A stretch of 64,000 nt of DNA from Agriotes lineatus. Taxonomy: Eukaryota > Arthropoda > Insecta > Coleoptera > Elateridae. The DNA lies in the NCBI GenBank assembly GCA_940337035.1, contig CALNHX010003564.1, positions 1-64,000 of the forward strand, read 5' to 3'. The notes under the pieces were generated by a model that was not told the DNA's origin, did not search any database, and saw nothing but the letters and a program-made list of their open reading frames with translations. Made by a program: the position numbers and the translations under genes. Positions 35,349-47,543 of the stretch are shown here, piece after piece; position 1 is the stretch's first letter; the number at the start of each line of letters is the position of its first letter.

Positions 35349-35626
35349 TAAGTCGGTGATTATATTTGTTTGCTGCTTTTTCTTGACAACGGAACTTAAT
35401 ATTATTATTAAGTTCCTAGGATAATAAAATTAGCAAAGCAGGATGCAGATTTAGACGTTTTGTTTAGAAATTGCAAGTGTTTATGTGACATGTGACACTC
35501 ACAGGTAACACGACTCACGAAAACTAATCCTGGTGACAGGTGACAAACCAAACGATTTTTTCAAAAATCTAGGAAAATTTCGATAAGCAGCGGGAAAAAT
35601 ATAATAAGATAACTCGGAATGTATCG

Positions 35627-35658
35627 CCTATTAACATTTTACCTCAAATGTTAATAGG
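35627..35658. repeat. Perfect 13-bp stem-loop
   Basis: cctattaacattt and aaatgttaatagg are perfect complements separated by a 6-nt loop. A second inverted pair encloses it at greater distance (tttttcccgctgctgatc near 35153 against gataagcagcgggaaaaa near 35582), which is outside the stem. The role is unknown. Confidence 0.6.
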
Positions 35659-35835
35659 GCCTTACATTCCTTGTTACTTAAATAGCTATTTTTTTTTACC
35701 GGCCGACAAAGACTTTTTTTACGGGTCATGATCTTGAATGAAATTAGCTTTTATTAGATAATTCGAACGTTATTTATTAATATGTGATTACAAACATTGT
35801 TAATTATACATATAATAATACTGAACAAAAGATTC

Positions 35836-36979
35836 TTAATTATTAAATAAAAAATTTAATGTACTACCGCTAGCATTATTTACATTGATACCAGAGGAAG
35901 ATGCAGTAGCATTAGTAGACCCGCAATTTGTTTCATTTAAAATTTTAAATGATGTTGGCAAGCTAGTTGGAGCAAGAGAAGTAGGTACTGTCTTTTTTTC
36001 TTTATGAAAATTTAATATTATATTACATGTTCTATTTTTTTGCTCAATTGAATTTTCAATATAGTTTTCAACAACTGTGCTACTCTTCCAATTACCATGG
36101 CGTTTAATTTCTGTAATATCTGCTCCAGAATGTGCTAAAAGAGTAGCAGATGATCTTCTGAAACAGTGGCCGGTATACATTTTCACATCTGACAGCTTCA
36201 GAAATTTAGCAATAATACTTGGAATTTCTCCAATTTTATGTATACCGACAACCTGATTAGCACATTTTCCTCTGGTATACCTTAAAAAAAAACGTTGACT
36301 AGTCGCGTTAGTAGGACGTAGAGCATAATATTTTCGGTAGAGTTGAATATAATCCTGAAGAGTTATTGTGAATGTTTGTTCTTGATGTGTCTTGGAGTCA
36401 GGTATGTGTACGACAAGTACGCATCCTCGATCTTCTATATTATTAACAGTCAGCTTTGTCAATTCTTCTTTTCTCATAGCTCCTGAGACTCCAAAAATCA
36501 AAACTACCTAAAATAAAATAAAAAATTATACACACGTTCAGCGACATTTTGCTTTAATTACCTTCATTAGCAAATGATTGTCATCATCGGCTTCCTCCAA
36601 AAACTGCTTAATCTGCTTTCCTGACAATGTACGTGACTTTTTTGATCGGTATCCTACTGATTTTTTCTTCAAAAAGGGCAGTAGTTTAGGGAATTTACTT
36701 ATGTCGATATTGTCGTTTATATTTATCGTAGATTTCAACATGGAATATGCAGACCATGTCGTTGATGGTTTACAATTCTTGTATTTATCGTCGAAATATG
36801 TCAAAAGCACACTTTCAGAAATGTTTCTAACCTTTTTCTCGCCACTGGTGTGGTCCTTGAATAGTCGATACGTAGCTTCGTAAATTTTTTTCAATTTTTC
36901 AGGTAATAAATTCGAAACTACCTCCTTTGCGGCGATTTGTAACTCCGGTGGAGTATTAGGAAAGCAATCGTCTTCACTT
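35836..36979 (-). CDS. Crypton-like tyrosine recombinase, two visible exons
   Basis: Exon 36562-36979 encodes an N-terminal, helical, core-binding (SAM-like) region: PPELQIAAKEVV, YEATYRLF and STTWSAYSMLKSTI. A 54-bp intron (36508-36561, GT...AG, phase 0) follows. Exon 35836-36507 encodes the catalytic domain. Counting from the Met at MIFGVSG: R10 (GAMRKEEL), K37 (DSKTH), H112-x-x-R115 (GHCFRR), H135 and W138 (HGNWK), and nucleophile candidate Y147 (ENYI). This full R-K-HxxR-H/W-Y set is that of a tyrosine recombinase, an enzyme that breaks and rejoins DNA through a covalent 3'-phosphotyrosine. The C-terminal tail is Ser/Thr/Asn-rich. No stop interrupts either exon. The start Met is not in exon 36562-36979, and a pyrimidine tract plus AG (about 36980) suggests an upstream first exon. 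It could also be a domesticated gene. An AATAAA (complement of about 35771-35776) lies downstream. Confidence 0.82.
36508..36561 (-). other. 54-bp intron in tyrosine recombinase gene
   Basis: On the minus strand the donor reads aag|gtaatt (after 36562) and the acceptor reads ttttattttag|gtag (before 36507). Joining in phase 0 restores an unbroken reading frame across the core-binding to catalytic junction, and the intron itself contains stops. Its size is typical of short insect introns. Confidence 0.8.
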
Positions 36980-37180
36980 TCACTGCTTTTACTTAAAAAG
37001 CACAAAAAACGGCACCACTTTCAATTAAATATTAATGCCAATTAATAATAAACAGCAACTACGCAAGCCCTAGTTACCATACCAAAGCACACTGCTAAAT
37101 TTAATTTTATGTAAAGATTCGATCGAAACTTTAATTTTGGTAATTTTTCACAATTGCACACAAAATTTTGTATGCCACAT

Positions 37181-37279
37181 GGCCATGAACTATCTTTTTT
37201 TTATTCGAATGATTATTTGGCTCGGCCTGCGCCTCGCCAAATAATATTCATTCTCATAAAAAAGTCCTAGTTCACGGCC
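37181..37279. repeat. GC-centred palindrome
   Basis: ggccatgaacta...tagttcacggcc ends, gaatgattatttggc/gccaaataatattcattc inner arms, and a GC-rich core ctcggcctgcgcctcg. Total about 99 bp. AT-rich arms around a CG core repeat the design of the satellite palindrome. Confidence 0.7.
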
Positions 37280-37469
37280 TTGTAACATAAATAACTATTA
37301 TGGTACAAAAAATAGAATATTAAAGTCCTAGTACTTTAAAGTGAAATTTTAAAGTTCAAGTACTTTAAAATTATACGTCAGTTGTTGACATGAAATTTGA
37401 AATGATTTACAACCTTTTATTTAAAATTCATTAAATTTGCAGTATGAAATAAACCGTTGTATTCACCAC

Positions 37470-37571
37470 GAACGAAAAGTGTTTTTAAAGGTCCTCGCAA
37501 GTAATTCCTTCCTCGGCTGATGCCTCGGACGTAAACAACTTTCTCGTCCATTAAAATGTCACTTTTCGTTC
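37470..37571. repeat. GC-centred palindrome
   Basis: gaacgaaaagtg (37470-37481) is the perfect complement of cacttttcgttc (37560-37571). The centre is richer in C and G and contains cctcggctgatgcctcgg. No ORF. It lies just outside the putative recombinase element. Confidence 0.65.
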
Positions 37572-38564
37572 TATATAAATAAACTACTAATACTTAGTAT
37601 ATAGGTAATATCTTCAATAGGAAATCAACCCTTCTTACAACATCAATCCATGGTGTTCTATTTATTTGACATATCCTTACAGAAAGTAAGGGTATACAAC
37701 ATCTAAGCATAGCAGAACTAATCTTCTGTGACAACTAAATATATTTATTTATTAGTAACATAGTTGGAGTTTCAAACAATGGGATACCGCTATGCGCTAT
37801 GCAGTAATAATAATTAGTAAAACACAGTTACGTTACAGCTACTGTTGTTTTTATAATTTTACGTTTTCTATTATAAAAGTACACGTACTTTTATAATAGT
37901 ACTTAAACATGAATTCAAAAACTGTTGCTGTAGTAATAATACAGAAACTCATTAATTATGGACAAATTCTGCTCCAGTTACTTAAAAATAACAAATATTC
38001 TTTTCGAAACGCTTCGCCCTCCTTTCAGAAGGGCTTTGTCATATTGCACAAGTTGAAAAGCGTTGTTATATACGACATGAGCACAAACAACTACGAACTA
38101 ACACCGTGTAGCTAAATCTCTGTAGATACCATTCAATTTTGCATTGTATTGCTTTCTTTAGAGTCGCGATCGCCGTTCGGTTACGTATAAAAGTTTAACA
38201 ATACAACCGCAGGATTTGGGGGAAAGTCTGAATTGTTGCAACAGCGAACAGAGCATCCGAATAGTTAAATTTTAAAAACGAGTTGTGTGGTTTCCAGAAA
38301 TACTTTCCTCCGTAATACGTGGGCTGATCCGACTTTTAGTACTCTTTTATTTTGTACGGCAGCAAATAACTGATCGAAGCAATTGGCCTGTATCTTGGAA
38401 AGATTGACATTGAAGGATAGATTACTGTTATTTTTAAAATTCTATCCCTAACGAACTTTGATACATCGAAATAAAACTTACAATTTTGAAGCCTATTGTT
38501 TCTACTACGACGGCTATTCTACAAAGAACTTTAAATAAATATGAAAAAATCGGGCTTTATTTGG
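37572..38564. other. No recognised gene, 1 kb
   Basis: AT-rich non-coding DNA. A 68-codon frame at 37909-38115 lacks motifs. A tacacgtactttataatagtact-like repeat at about 37878-37902 is short. Confidence 0.45.
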
Positions 38565-39223
38565 AACTTCCCCTGTAAGTGAAAGTGTTGAAATTACTAA
38601 TTTCATAAATATCACAGGATAATAATACTGACAAATTTAAATAAACCACTTAGTAGTGACCATTGCATCAATTTGCAAATTAAAAAAAAACAATACTAGT
38701 GGTGTAACCCGAACTCGAGCTCCCAGGCGGAGACAGACGCTTGCGTAGCTTCAACCTCTGCGCCATGACCAGTGCATTAAAAACACTCTATAAAGACTTT
38801 TGTCCATTTGCAATGTTCATTATGTATCTGTTGGGTCCCATTTTCGTCAAGGGTAAAACTTGAGCGAAGTGCAAATCTATGTTTTTGTCTTTTCCTCAAT
38901 TAAAGCAAGAAAAAACAACATTTAATTTTTTAAGGTGCTCACCTTATATATATATATAACCGAAAGTATATTCGGTTTCGACCCAAGTAGCTATATAATC
39001 CGTATGCAAAATATCGGCTTCCTCAAACAAATAGTTTTTGATCTATACCTCCAACAGGCAGACGGGCTATCGGATAAACAGACGAATAGACGAACAGACA
39101 GACAGTCATACATGCGGAATTGAGAAAAATCTAGAGTCTCTGAAACATGAAGATTTGAAGAAATATGTGAACATGCTTATTTCACTATTACAATACTTCC
39201 TTCGTCTTTTAGGTGAGGGAAGT
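38565..39223 (+). repeat. Composite (ACAG)-family repeat, copy 4
   Basis: Head cttcccctgtaagtg near 38569. A tRNA-like module lies on the minus strand at about 38701-38772 (box A-like tggcgcagagg, box B-like gagttcgggtt when complemented). Then come the ctgttgggtccca block, ggtgctcacct block, a degraded (ACAG)n/(ACGA)n tract (about 39055-39110), and a terminal hairpin cttccttcgtc...gagggaagt. Confidence 0.8.
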
Positions 39224-42200
39224 AGAAACCAGATTATTCCGTATAGATGTCTATCCGTACACGTAATATTTCTTAGCTTCAACCGTTTGACGGTAGTTAC
39301 ATTAATTTTGTTTTACATTTTCTTCCTTCCAAATTATGTAGACAATGTATGATTTAGCTTAAAACGCATACCTTGCAATATAGCTACCAACTTCATCTTG
39401 CTGTAAGAAAATGGTGTATAATGTCGAAGAGTTGGAGATATTATTTTTTTTCGTAGCTGTGCAAATAGCAAGGGAAAAACGTCGCCTCTATGTAGCAATA
39501 CTTATATATAGCCCAACTTCAGACAAATGTTAGTTTAATACAGCTCACCAACGTCTCAAAGAACTAAGTAATTTTGTCAATCGAACTGCCAACAGTATTA
39601 GATATAGAGGTCGTGCTGTACTTATTTGAAAAAGATTTTTGGATATGGTTGCTGAAAAACTAGCATTAGAAGAATGGTTGTAGCAGAAGGGGTGTCTCGA
39701 AAAACATTTGGAATGTACTGTGTTTAAACTTGATTTAAACACACATAAATTTTATTTTCTAAAATTTACGAAATCCAGTCGCACGCTTTAAATGCAACTC
39801 CGATTTAATAGCAAGCAATTTTTAATGCCGCAATCACCAGTCTTTGCCTCATAATTGCTAAATTTAATATGTTTAAATTAGATTATATATAAATTTCAGT
39901 CCAAATTTACGGAACACTATTCATGATTTAAAAGCCAGTGTTATTTCGCAATCAGACTAGTTAAAAACCAGGAAAACTGCAGATCTGCACCTCATGCACA
40001 AAACCGACCTACAGCGGCAGGTTCAACGGGCGACCTTCGCTCCAGCAGGAAATAAAACTGCTAAATTGCTACGTTGTTATTTTGTAATTGTATACGCTTT
40101 GGCCCAGTAAACTGTACATTTGAACTTTGATATTTGTTACTTAGTTAAGCATTCTTGTTTTGTATAAATACACGTTTATTTTCATAATAAAATCAATCTG
40201 CATTTAATGTTTGATTCATTCACTACCCCTATACCAAGCCATAATACTGTCGAGACGTGAGGCTGCGTCTCAGCGGTAGTTTACTGTCGTCCCTTTAAGT
40301 GCCATTGACTAAGCTGGCTTAAAGCACAAATGCAGTCTCATTTATGCGCTTAAAATTAGGGATAGAACCAGCGCAAAGCAACGGAATCCTGATTCAGTCT
40401 CCAGGCATTTCTGTTCATACTGCATGAACAACTTGTCTATTCTTGCCATATGCAACAAATACAGGTTTTCAAAGTTGAAGATAATTTGTTAATATTTGAA
40501 TTTTCGCAATGATTTCTACAGCTATAGCACATCACGTCCAACTTCATTGACGAAGCAGCATTTGCTGAAACGTATTTTTTACTGATATCGTCAATGAAAT
40601 GGTGCAAATGCACATGCAGTAATACAGTCAATGCACCAATAATATTACTATTAGTGAACGAGTTGATATTATTGAAGACAGATTACTGTGCCCTTTCGTT
40701 GCGTAAAATGATTTAATTGATGTCTTGCCGGGATTACAAGGTATGCTTTAGGACAGGGTGTGTATTTGCACAAGAGAGAACCTCCTCATTTTAGCATTGT
40801 AGTAGATAGGTGCAAACAGACCTATTACCCGCTAACCGCGCTGATCCAAATCAAACCTGTTGTTAAAGAGAATTGAAACGATTCATGTACTTTGTGCTCA
40901 TAGAAAGCCTAAACTAAGAATATTTAATATGGGTTCATAAAATATTGCTAACAAGAGACCTACCGGATCTATAAAGGAATAAATAATAAAACTATAAAAC
41001 CTGAAAAAAAGTAAACAAGATTCTAGAAACTGCAGAGTCGGTACAATATCAAAGTTGATAACAATAGCAATCGGAAGAAGCTGCGTGAAACAAGAATTCC
41101 ATGAAACTAGATCGATTGTGGATGCAGAAGTGATTCTGTCTGAACTGATAGAAACCAAGCAACATTGATACATTTGCCGCAAAACCGTAAAACTGATTAA
41201 CGGTATTTTACACATATACAATCTTATGCTAGTACGTTTTAAATTAGAGGAAAATTACACATGCAACATAATTAATAGCAAAATGCGGAAACCAAGAAAA
41301 GTCTCAGACCCCGGGCGCCCCACAAAATTCTTCGCTAAATGTAGCTCCTTAATTTTTGACCTCCAAAATAGAGTTTTGCGGGCTCTAACACGAAAGAAAA
41401 ATAGGAAGATTCTTCAGGATGTCAACGAAGAACCTGACGTTAATCCTGAACGTGACGTAGGGAAATATTTTCTCCAGAGTTGCATTAGAAGGATGCATAA
41501 CAGTGGTTCATATGTTACCAGCAATCAACGTGAATCTACACGCAATGTACAACGGAAAGTTTCTTTAAGGGTGTGTCGATATGCTGAAATCTGCGATACA
41601 AGGCGTCGATGAACGATAATGGTTCCTTCAAAGACGAGCAGAGATCGATATAAAATTACCATTGTGCTTCAATACGAGACAGAAGTCAGAATTAACTTAG
41701 CAGCCTGCGCTTTGGGAAGCTTTACATATCGTACAACCGTCCTAAATTTGCCAAGGCGGCACAGTACGACTTCACGAAACAGAAAAACTATCAGCTTGAT
41801 TCTCCTGACCAAACTTAGAAATGAACCGCCTCGTCCACGGCCTATTTGGTAGGGAAATGAAGATTCCAGCTCCTTTTGCCCCCAATGCCGGCATTGAGCG
41901 TCTAAACGATTTCAACAGTGCATAACAACTTAGAAGCCCAACATCAAAATCGATGTAAACCATCTGAAAAAGGATAGATGCACACAAATATGAAACAAAC
42001 ACTAGGGTAACAGAATATCTTCTATAAAATTCGGAAGCATAAGCAAAAAGTGGAAAGGAAGGAGTTTAGCATACATGCCTCTATGAGCTTTTCTTGTTGT
42101 TTTGAGCTGCAAGGGTAGTTTGTAAAGTTTGATAACACCTTGTACATATCGTAAATATGAGAATTTGATTTGAACGGTGGTGAGTGGATATAGCACGAAA

Positions 42201-42309
42201 TAAAAAGATATTATAAAAATGTTGAGCTAATTTTGTTGGCGCATTTGTTAAGTGTACTTAAAAACGTAAAAAAAGTGATTAAAAAATATAGCCACTTAAA
42301 AAAATTTGT
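39224..42309. other. No recognised gene, 3.1 kb
   Basis: Contains several chance frames. The longest plus-strand one (41226-41612, 128 codons) is basic and has no motif I know, and the next (41619-41852) overlaps nothing recognisable. Minus-strand frames 40898-41221 and 41772-42002 are hydrophobic and look like shadows. No TIR or TSD pairs were noticed. Confidence 0.4.
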
Positions 42310-43135
42310 AAAGGGCTTTACTCCGAACTTCCTCGCAAGTGGTCGTTGTGACAGTACACATTTTTAAGATATCACGATAAATTAGCGATAAATATAACCT
42401 TACGAAACAATAAAAGGAAACACTTGATAATGCAAATTACATCAATTTTCTAATTAAAAAAGTATTACCGGCGATGGGATTCGAACTTCAGCGCCTGCGA
42501 ATGCGATTGCAAGGTTTGACAGTAGTCCGCAAGCAAATCTCCCATTTGTTGCAGTCGGTCATCCAGGTCCCCTCGCATGAGTGAGAGGCGGCTGTTTTAA
42601 ATACAACGCATCTATTGTTGGCCCCTTTTGTCTCTTTTACAATATTTTTCTTGTATCTGTTGGGTCCCATTTACATCAATAGTAAAGCCTATCTGCAAAT
42701 TATTACTTTTATTTATTTCTCAGTTAAAGCCAAAATAAGCAAAATTTTATTTTTGAAGGTGCTCACCATGTATATCTTTGTCCGAAATTTTCTCGCTTTC
42801 ATGAAAGGTAGATGTATAATCTGCATCAAAATATCGTCTTTTACCAATAAATAGTTTTTGAGTTATACTGGCAACAGACTGGTACATACACAGACAGACA
42901 GACAGACAAACACAGGCAGACAGACATACAGACAGACACAGACAGACAGACAGACATACAGACAGACACAGGCAGACATACATACAGATAGACACAGGCA
43001 GACCGACAGACAAAATGGTGGAATTGAGAAAAAATGGTTTTCGGCATCTAGGGACCCTGAAACGTCAAAGTGTGAAGAAGTGTCGGAAGATGATTTTTTG
43101 CGATTACAAATGCGGCTTTTAAACTAAGGAAGTAA
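42310..43135 (+). repeat. Composite (ACAG)-family repeat, copy 5
   Basis: The longest plus-strand copy. Head tgtaaagggctttactcc then cttcctcgcaagtgg, a long AT stretch, then a tRNA-like module on the minus strand (about 42468-42560; box B agttcgaatccc when complemented). Then the ctgttgggtcccat block, ggtgctcaccatgtata block and a long (ACAG)n array (about 42890-43010), then gaattgagaaaa and a decayed terminal hairpin with aaggaagt. The Cys/Val-rich and Thr/Asp/Arg-rich frames here are translations of the microsatellite. Confidence 0.85.
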
Positions 43136-46100
43136 AAAAGTAAAAATTAAGTTGGATCTTTTAATTGCACATATTTTAATTAATTATAAAAAACACGAAA
43201 TTATGTTAGATGTCGAAAAAGGTACAAGAAACAGAATGTCTATTTACAATTTAAGCTTTTTTAATTCCACTTGAAATTGTCAACAGCTTTCTGGATTGTT
43301 TTTACAATACAAGTTGTTATCGGGGCGAATTTGTTTTCTCAGTTAAAATAGAGAGCAATCATTTTAGCCTCCCCTCGGTTTTATAGCAGTGCTTTACAGT
43401 AATTTGTATTTATTATTGATCGCAGCCGCATTTTTATGCATACACAGTCGGCATGGCTCTGTTGACTCAAACGATTTTCATTTTATAATCATAAACATAA
43501 ATTACCGCACGCAATCCATAACAAATGCCCGCTAACTAATCACAAATTTGTAGTATAATTTATAGCGTAAATATTATTACTGCTGGATCGCGTTAGGAAA
43601 AATGAAAATAACGGTTCGTTTTGGGCAATGAACTGATGAAAGTGGGCAATAAAATAGGCTGCATTATCGTTTATTGACTTTCAATCAAACTGGTAGTACT
43701 GCAGCGAGATATTATGTGGTATTCAAATTATTGTATCTAATAGCTACTCTCAGTTATAGTTTAAAAACGCTAAATTAATTTTTTATACGTTCATGACCAT
43801 AAAAAATGATTTATTGAAAGGCTTTTTGATCAATGCAGCGATATTGTCTGCTGCACATTCACTCATTGTTTATTACTTTTATTACTTTGCAGCATTACAT
43901 GTGGCAGAGGTTACTCGTTATTATGATATTTATGTCATAAGTGGATATGTGATACTAATGTTCAAGTAGCAAAACCATTCGTGTTTTCCACTTTTTGCAA
44001 ACCAGGTAGCAGTCAGCTTATTTTTGGTTTTTAAGTTGGCAATCACACGAACAGGAAAAGCATAAATAAAGGTCGTACGCTCGTTAACTAATTATACTCC
44101 TGCTGTAGTTGCATTTTATAGCAGGTGAAAATAGTACAAATCTCCTACAAATTAACTGCCGTTGCCATCTAACACTCGTGGGAAAGAGGCGAGTGTAGAA
44201 AGCCGATTAAGGGGATATTATTGATGAATTGTCATGTACCCCTAATCCTACAAAAAAATGTAAGATATTGTTAAGCAATCGGACACGGCTAACATAAATG
44301 CTTCCTCAACCTAGCTTTGTAAAACACTTCATATGTGCACGGACAGAACCTGAGCATTTAAATTAAATCATGAATAATGCAATGCACCGAATTTAATTTT
44401 TTAATGAGAAAATCCTGAACTTTCACGATTCCAGAGTCGCAGACAGAAGTAATTATAGCCTTTTTAAGGCTGAGGTCTAATTTTAGCAAACGCACAAAAG
44501 AACTACCTCCCTCCTGTAATAAAAGATGTGTGCTCTATCCCACTGCAACAACATGCAATTCGTTTACAAGTGCTTATCGATCCTGCAAATTATTTAGTAT
44601 GCATTCTAGCAGAATTGAAACAAGTTCCGTGTCCGTAAAATTCGTTCACAACCACATTCTGGCAATAACTGCCCTTAAATACTCTTTAGTTTCCCGATGC
44701 AAGTCGTAGCTGGTTTTCCCTTAAAATGATAATCTCTTTGATTTTAAAACTTCTCGCAAATTTAGAATTTCCTTGTTCATTAAAATTAAGCACCCGTTCG
44801 TTCTTCCAAACACAAAGTTCCAACTCCTGTAATCTTTTTTATCGCCTTTACTTAATTAACTCAGAAATCGCATTCAGGACGGATAACGAAGAAAAAAGAA
44901 AGGAATAATCTAATCTTGCTGGAGATGGTGTTGATACTCCCAAAGTACAACAATTTGAAAAATTTAATTATCCTAGTAATCATTACTAGTTCTTAACGTA
45001 TGCTTAACGGCCGAAATCCCTTGGAGTGGCCTCTTCCTAGGGTTCTGCACCAGTCACGAGTATTTAATATGTCGAAATTACTTTGTTGCGGTAGAATCGA
45101 TTTGCAGCATTTCATAGTAGGTAATTTGTAGCCTGACTCAGCTTACTTATTGATGCCAGTGTTGAAACAGACTCGCTATTTTCGGTTTCCTGATGCTTCG
45201 CGCTTTATTATTTAACAATCAATGTTTGAATTATTACAATGTCAAGGAATGTACACCATTTGCAGGCAGTTTTACACAGCGGAAGTACCATCTAACAATT
45301 GCACTAAAACATGCAAAAGTTAACGTTTGAGATCAAGTACTTAATTAATTAGTGGAAACTAGCACCTTAGTTGGCAATTAATAATTCTTTCTATCAGAAA
45401 TAGGTCGAGAACAGTAGGACTCAGATAAACATCTCAGATATCTTTATTCCAAATCGTATCAACGGTGCGCACTAACTCCATAATTCCTTAATCCTTTCTG
45501 AATAGATTTTTTTATATATAAAGAGTACTTACGTATACACTTTAGAAACTAAGTTGATTGATATAACAATAACAAATTATTTTTTGTTTATTAATCAGCT
45601 CTTCTGTATCCATTGCTGGATATAGCCGTACTCCGAATTTAAGACAATTTGCTCTACTTAGTTTGTTTAATATCACGGTTCGTTCTCTTGGCTGACTGTA
45701 CCGCCCTTAAACGTAGGGTTTATAAGGCCTCGGCTAGCTCTTTTAGATCCCAGCAGAATATGGCGTGGTGTACGGACTAGGCAATAAATGCTTCGGGCTT
45801 TTATATTAAACAGAAAGATTATAAAAAATGTGGGCGCCTTGTCATTACTCACAACATAAAGACAAAACAAGGTAATTAATTAAACGCCACTTACCTTGGG
45901 TGCTTCACTGCATACTTAAATAACTCGTACAGCTAGAGGGGTTGCAGAAAAAAACACAAACAAGTACCAGCAATAGGGGCATTTAATTAGCCCTTAGGCC
46001 AAGTGACAGCAATTAAAGTTTGTAGTACAATTGCTAATCAAATGAATTAATAAACCACCAATAAAAATTCACTTCGAAATATTCAAGTCACAAAATGCTA

Positions 46101-47313
46101 ATTATAGCTTAAATTACAACTTCAGGACAACACCTGTGCTATCGCAATTGACATAAACGTACAACGCCAAGAGCGCGGCTCGTTTGAAATTACAGAATAA
46201 ATGCATATTAGCGCTAATAAATGATTGGACCAAGGGAGTCATTAAACACGTTTTAGTTTGAGTTGCTAAGGCCTTAGTTGAACTGAACAGTTACGGAATT
46301 TGCCTTTCTCGATCTAAAAGAGGAGGCTAAGAAGGGCATGTACCTACAATTAGTTGTTGCTAAAGTCAAGCGATCGCAGGGGAGATCCTGGCGCATTGCA
46401 TTTATCCATGAAGACTTCTAAGCCGGATTTGGCTGCATAATTCTTAGAATCCCGAGGTCGCCAGTGTTAAGAAGACAGCGACCAGCAGCAAGAAGCGGCA
46501 CAGTATTCTGGAATTTCTGGCCAACGTGTAGAAGCAAAATCGGGGGAACTGAATAAGCCTCAGGAGAGCTCTCAAGTTAGCCCATACAGACGGATTTTTA
46601 TTAGCCATCCTGTGAGCCAAATTTGTATTAAACTCATGTGAGCCCATAATTGCCGGCCTAAATATTAAAATTAGAGTGTGAAATTGAACCAGAGATATCA
46701 TTCTTACCAACGGTTTTCACGGCCTATTTGTGTGGAAAACGGGCCTCAGCGGTTTCTATTATTAGAAGGCGCAGAGGGATCCATCCTAAATATTGCAATC
46801 AGTTACACAAAGATACAATTAGATGAGTATTTTTACCAACGCTGAAACGGCTATGTTTGTTTAAAAGAACCAGAACGGCTTCAGTTTGCTCAACAATTTA
46901 TATTCGCAAAGCGTGCCTATCGAGAAATCAATACTAATTGAGCGATTCCGCTATTTTCCAGCGACTACCCGCAATCGAAAGCTCGCAAACATCCCGCTAC
47001 AGGAAATTCTGCAGGTGTTTATCTCTAAAGACAAACGCTTGTTGCGATAAACCTGAGTTCTTTTGCTACACTATTTAGCTATAAGGTTGTCCGAAAGAAG
47101 GTGTTAAATGAATTAACGCGCTATTGAAGTTAAATTGAAACGCGGCGTTACAAGACTATCTCTGTTTCTGTGGACATATTCTAAACTTTTCATGGTCCAA
47201 CTACCATATGTGGTTCTCTCTACAGTGGGTTGCCAAATTATTAGAAACTGACCTGATGATGGCTTGAAACGTAAATATTGACAGCTGCCAATATAATTTA
47301 ATCCATTCTCGGC
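43136..47313. other. No recognised gene, 4.2 kb
   Basis: Relatively unique, AT-rich sequence with no long frame, repeat or TIR pair that I can support. A minus-strand frame at 45673-45870 has a protein-like stretch (LLGSKRASRGLINPTFKGG) but nothing around it confirms a gene. This may be ordinary intergenic DNA. Confidence 0.45.
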
Positions 47314-47315
47314 TA

Positions 47316-47543
47316 TACAGGGTGCCCATTTTAAAACTCCGAGCTTGAAGTTCTGTAAATAGGCAATACACAGTGCAGATGCAAGGTGACGATCATTTTA
47401 AAACAAAAGTATTGCTATAATTAAGATCAGAGCAATCATATTTCAGTACTCTTGACGGTTTAATTTAAAGTCAGATGTGTATTGGATTGTATCTTGCCTA
47501 TTTATAAAATTCAGGTTCGGAGTTTTAAAATGGGCACCTTGTA
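47316..47543. mobile_element. Short TA-flanked MITE of the TACAGGGTG group
   Basis: Starts TACAGGGTGCCCATTTTAAA and ends with its complement (tttaaaatgggcaccttgta, one mismatch). TA lies at 47314-47315 and 47544-47545. Inner arms (tccgagcttgaagttctgtaaataggc against gcctatttataaaattcaggttcgga) also pair. Length 228 bp with no ORF. The termini match the long-TIR elements at 261-979 and 27285-29916. Confidence 0.85.

Larger units (their letters stand above)
34933..37453 (-). mobile_element. Putative tyrosine-recombinase element (boundaries tentative)
   Basis: A perfect 14-bp inverted pair tttatttcatactg (34933-34946) and cagtatgaaataaa (37440-37453) brackets the recombinase gene. Just inside, a segment of about 75 bp occurs in the same orientation at both sides (34971-35045 and 37291-37375; shared blocks atggtacaaaaaat, tagtactttaaagt, aaattttaaagttca). 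Direct and inverted end repeats around a tyrosine recombinase suggest a mobile unit of about 2.5 kb, possibly Crypton-like. The real ends are not proven. A Harbinger-type MITE lies inside it. Confidence 0.4.

Noticed and set aside
38701..38772. Possible functional tRNA gene on the minus strand
   Set aside because: Box elements are visible, but the 5' and 3' ends do not pair as an acceptor stem and it sits in copy 4 of the repeat family.
40898..41221. 107-codon hydrophobic minus frame
   Set aside because: Hydrophobic bias from T-rich sequence, with no domain or conserved start context.
41226..41612. 128-codon basic frame
   Set aside because: No recognisable motif, no neighbour genes and codon use like the background. 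It may still be worth a homology search.
42747..43127. Cys/Val/Ser-rich and Thr/Asp/Gln-rich frames
   Set aside because: They are translations of the (ACAG)n microsatellite of the composite repeat, with no domain.
45673..45870. Minus frame with LLGSKRASRGLINPTFKGG
   Set aside because: Looks protein-like, but nothing else of a gene or element surrounds it; evidence too thin.
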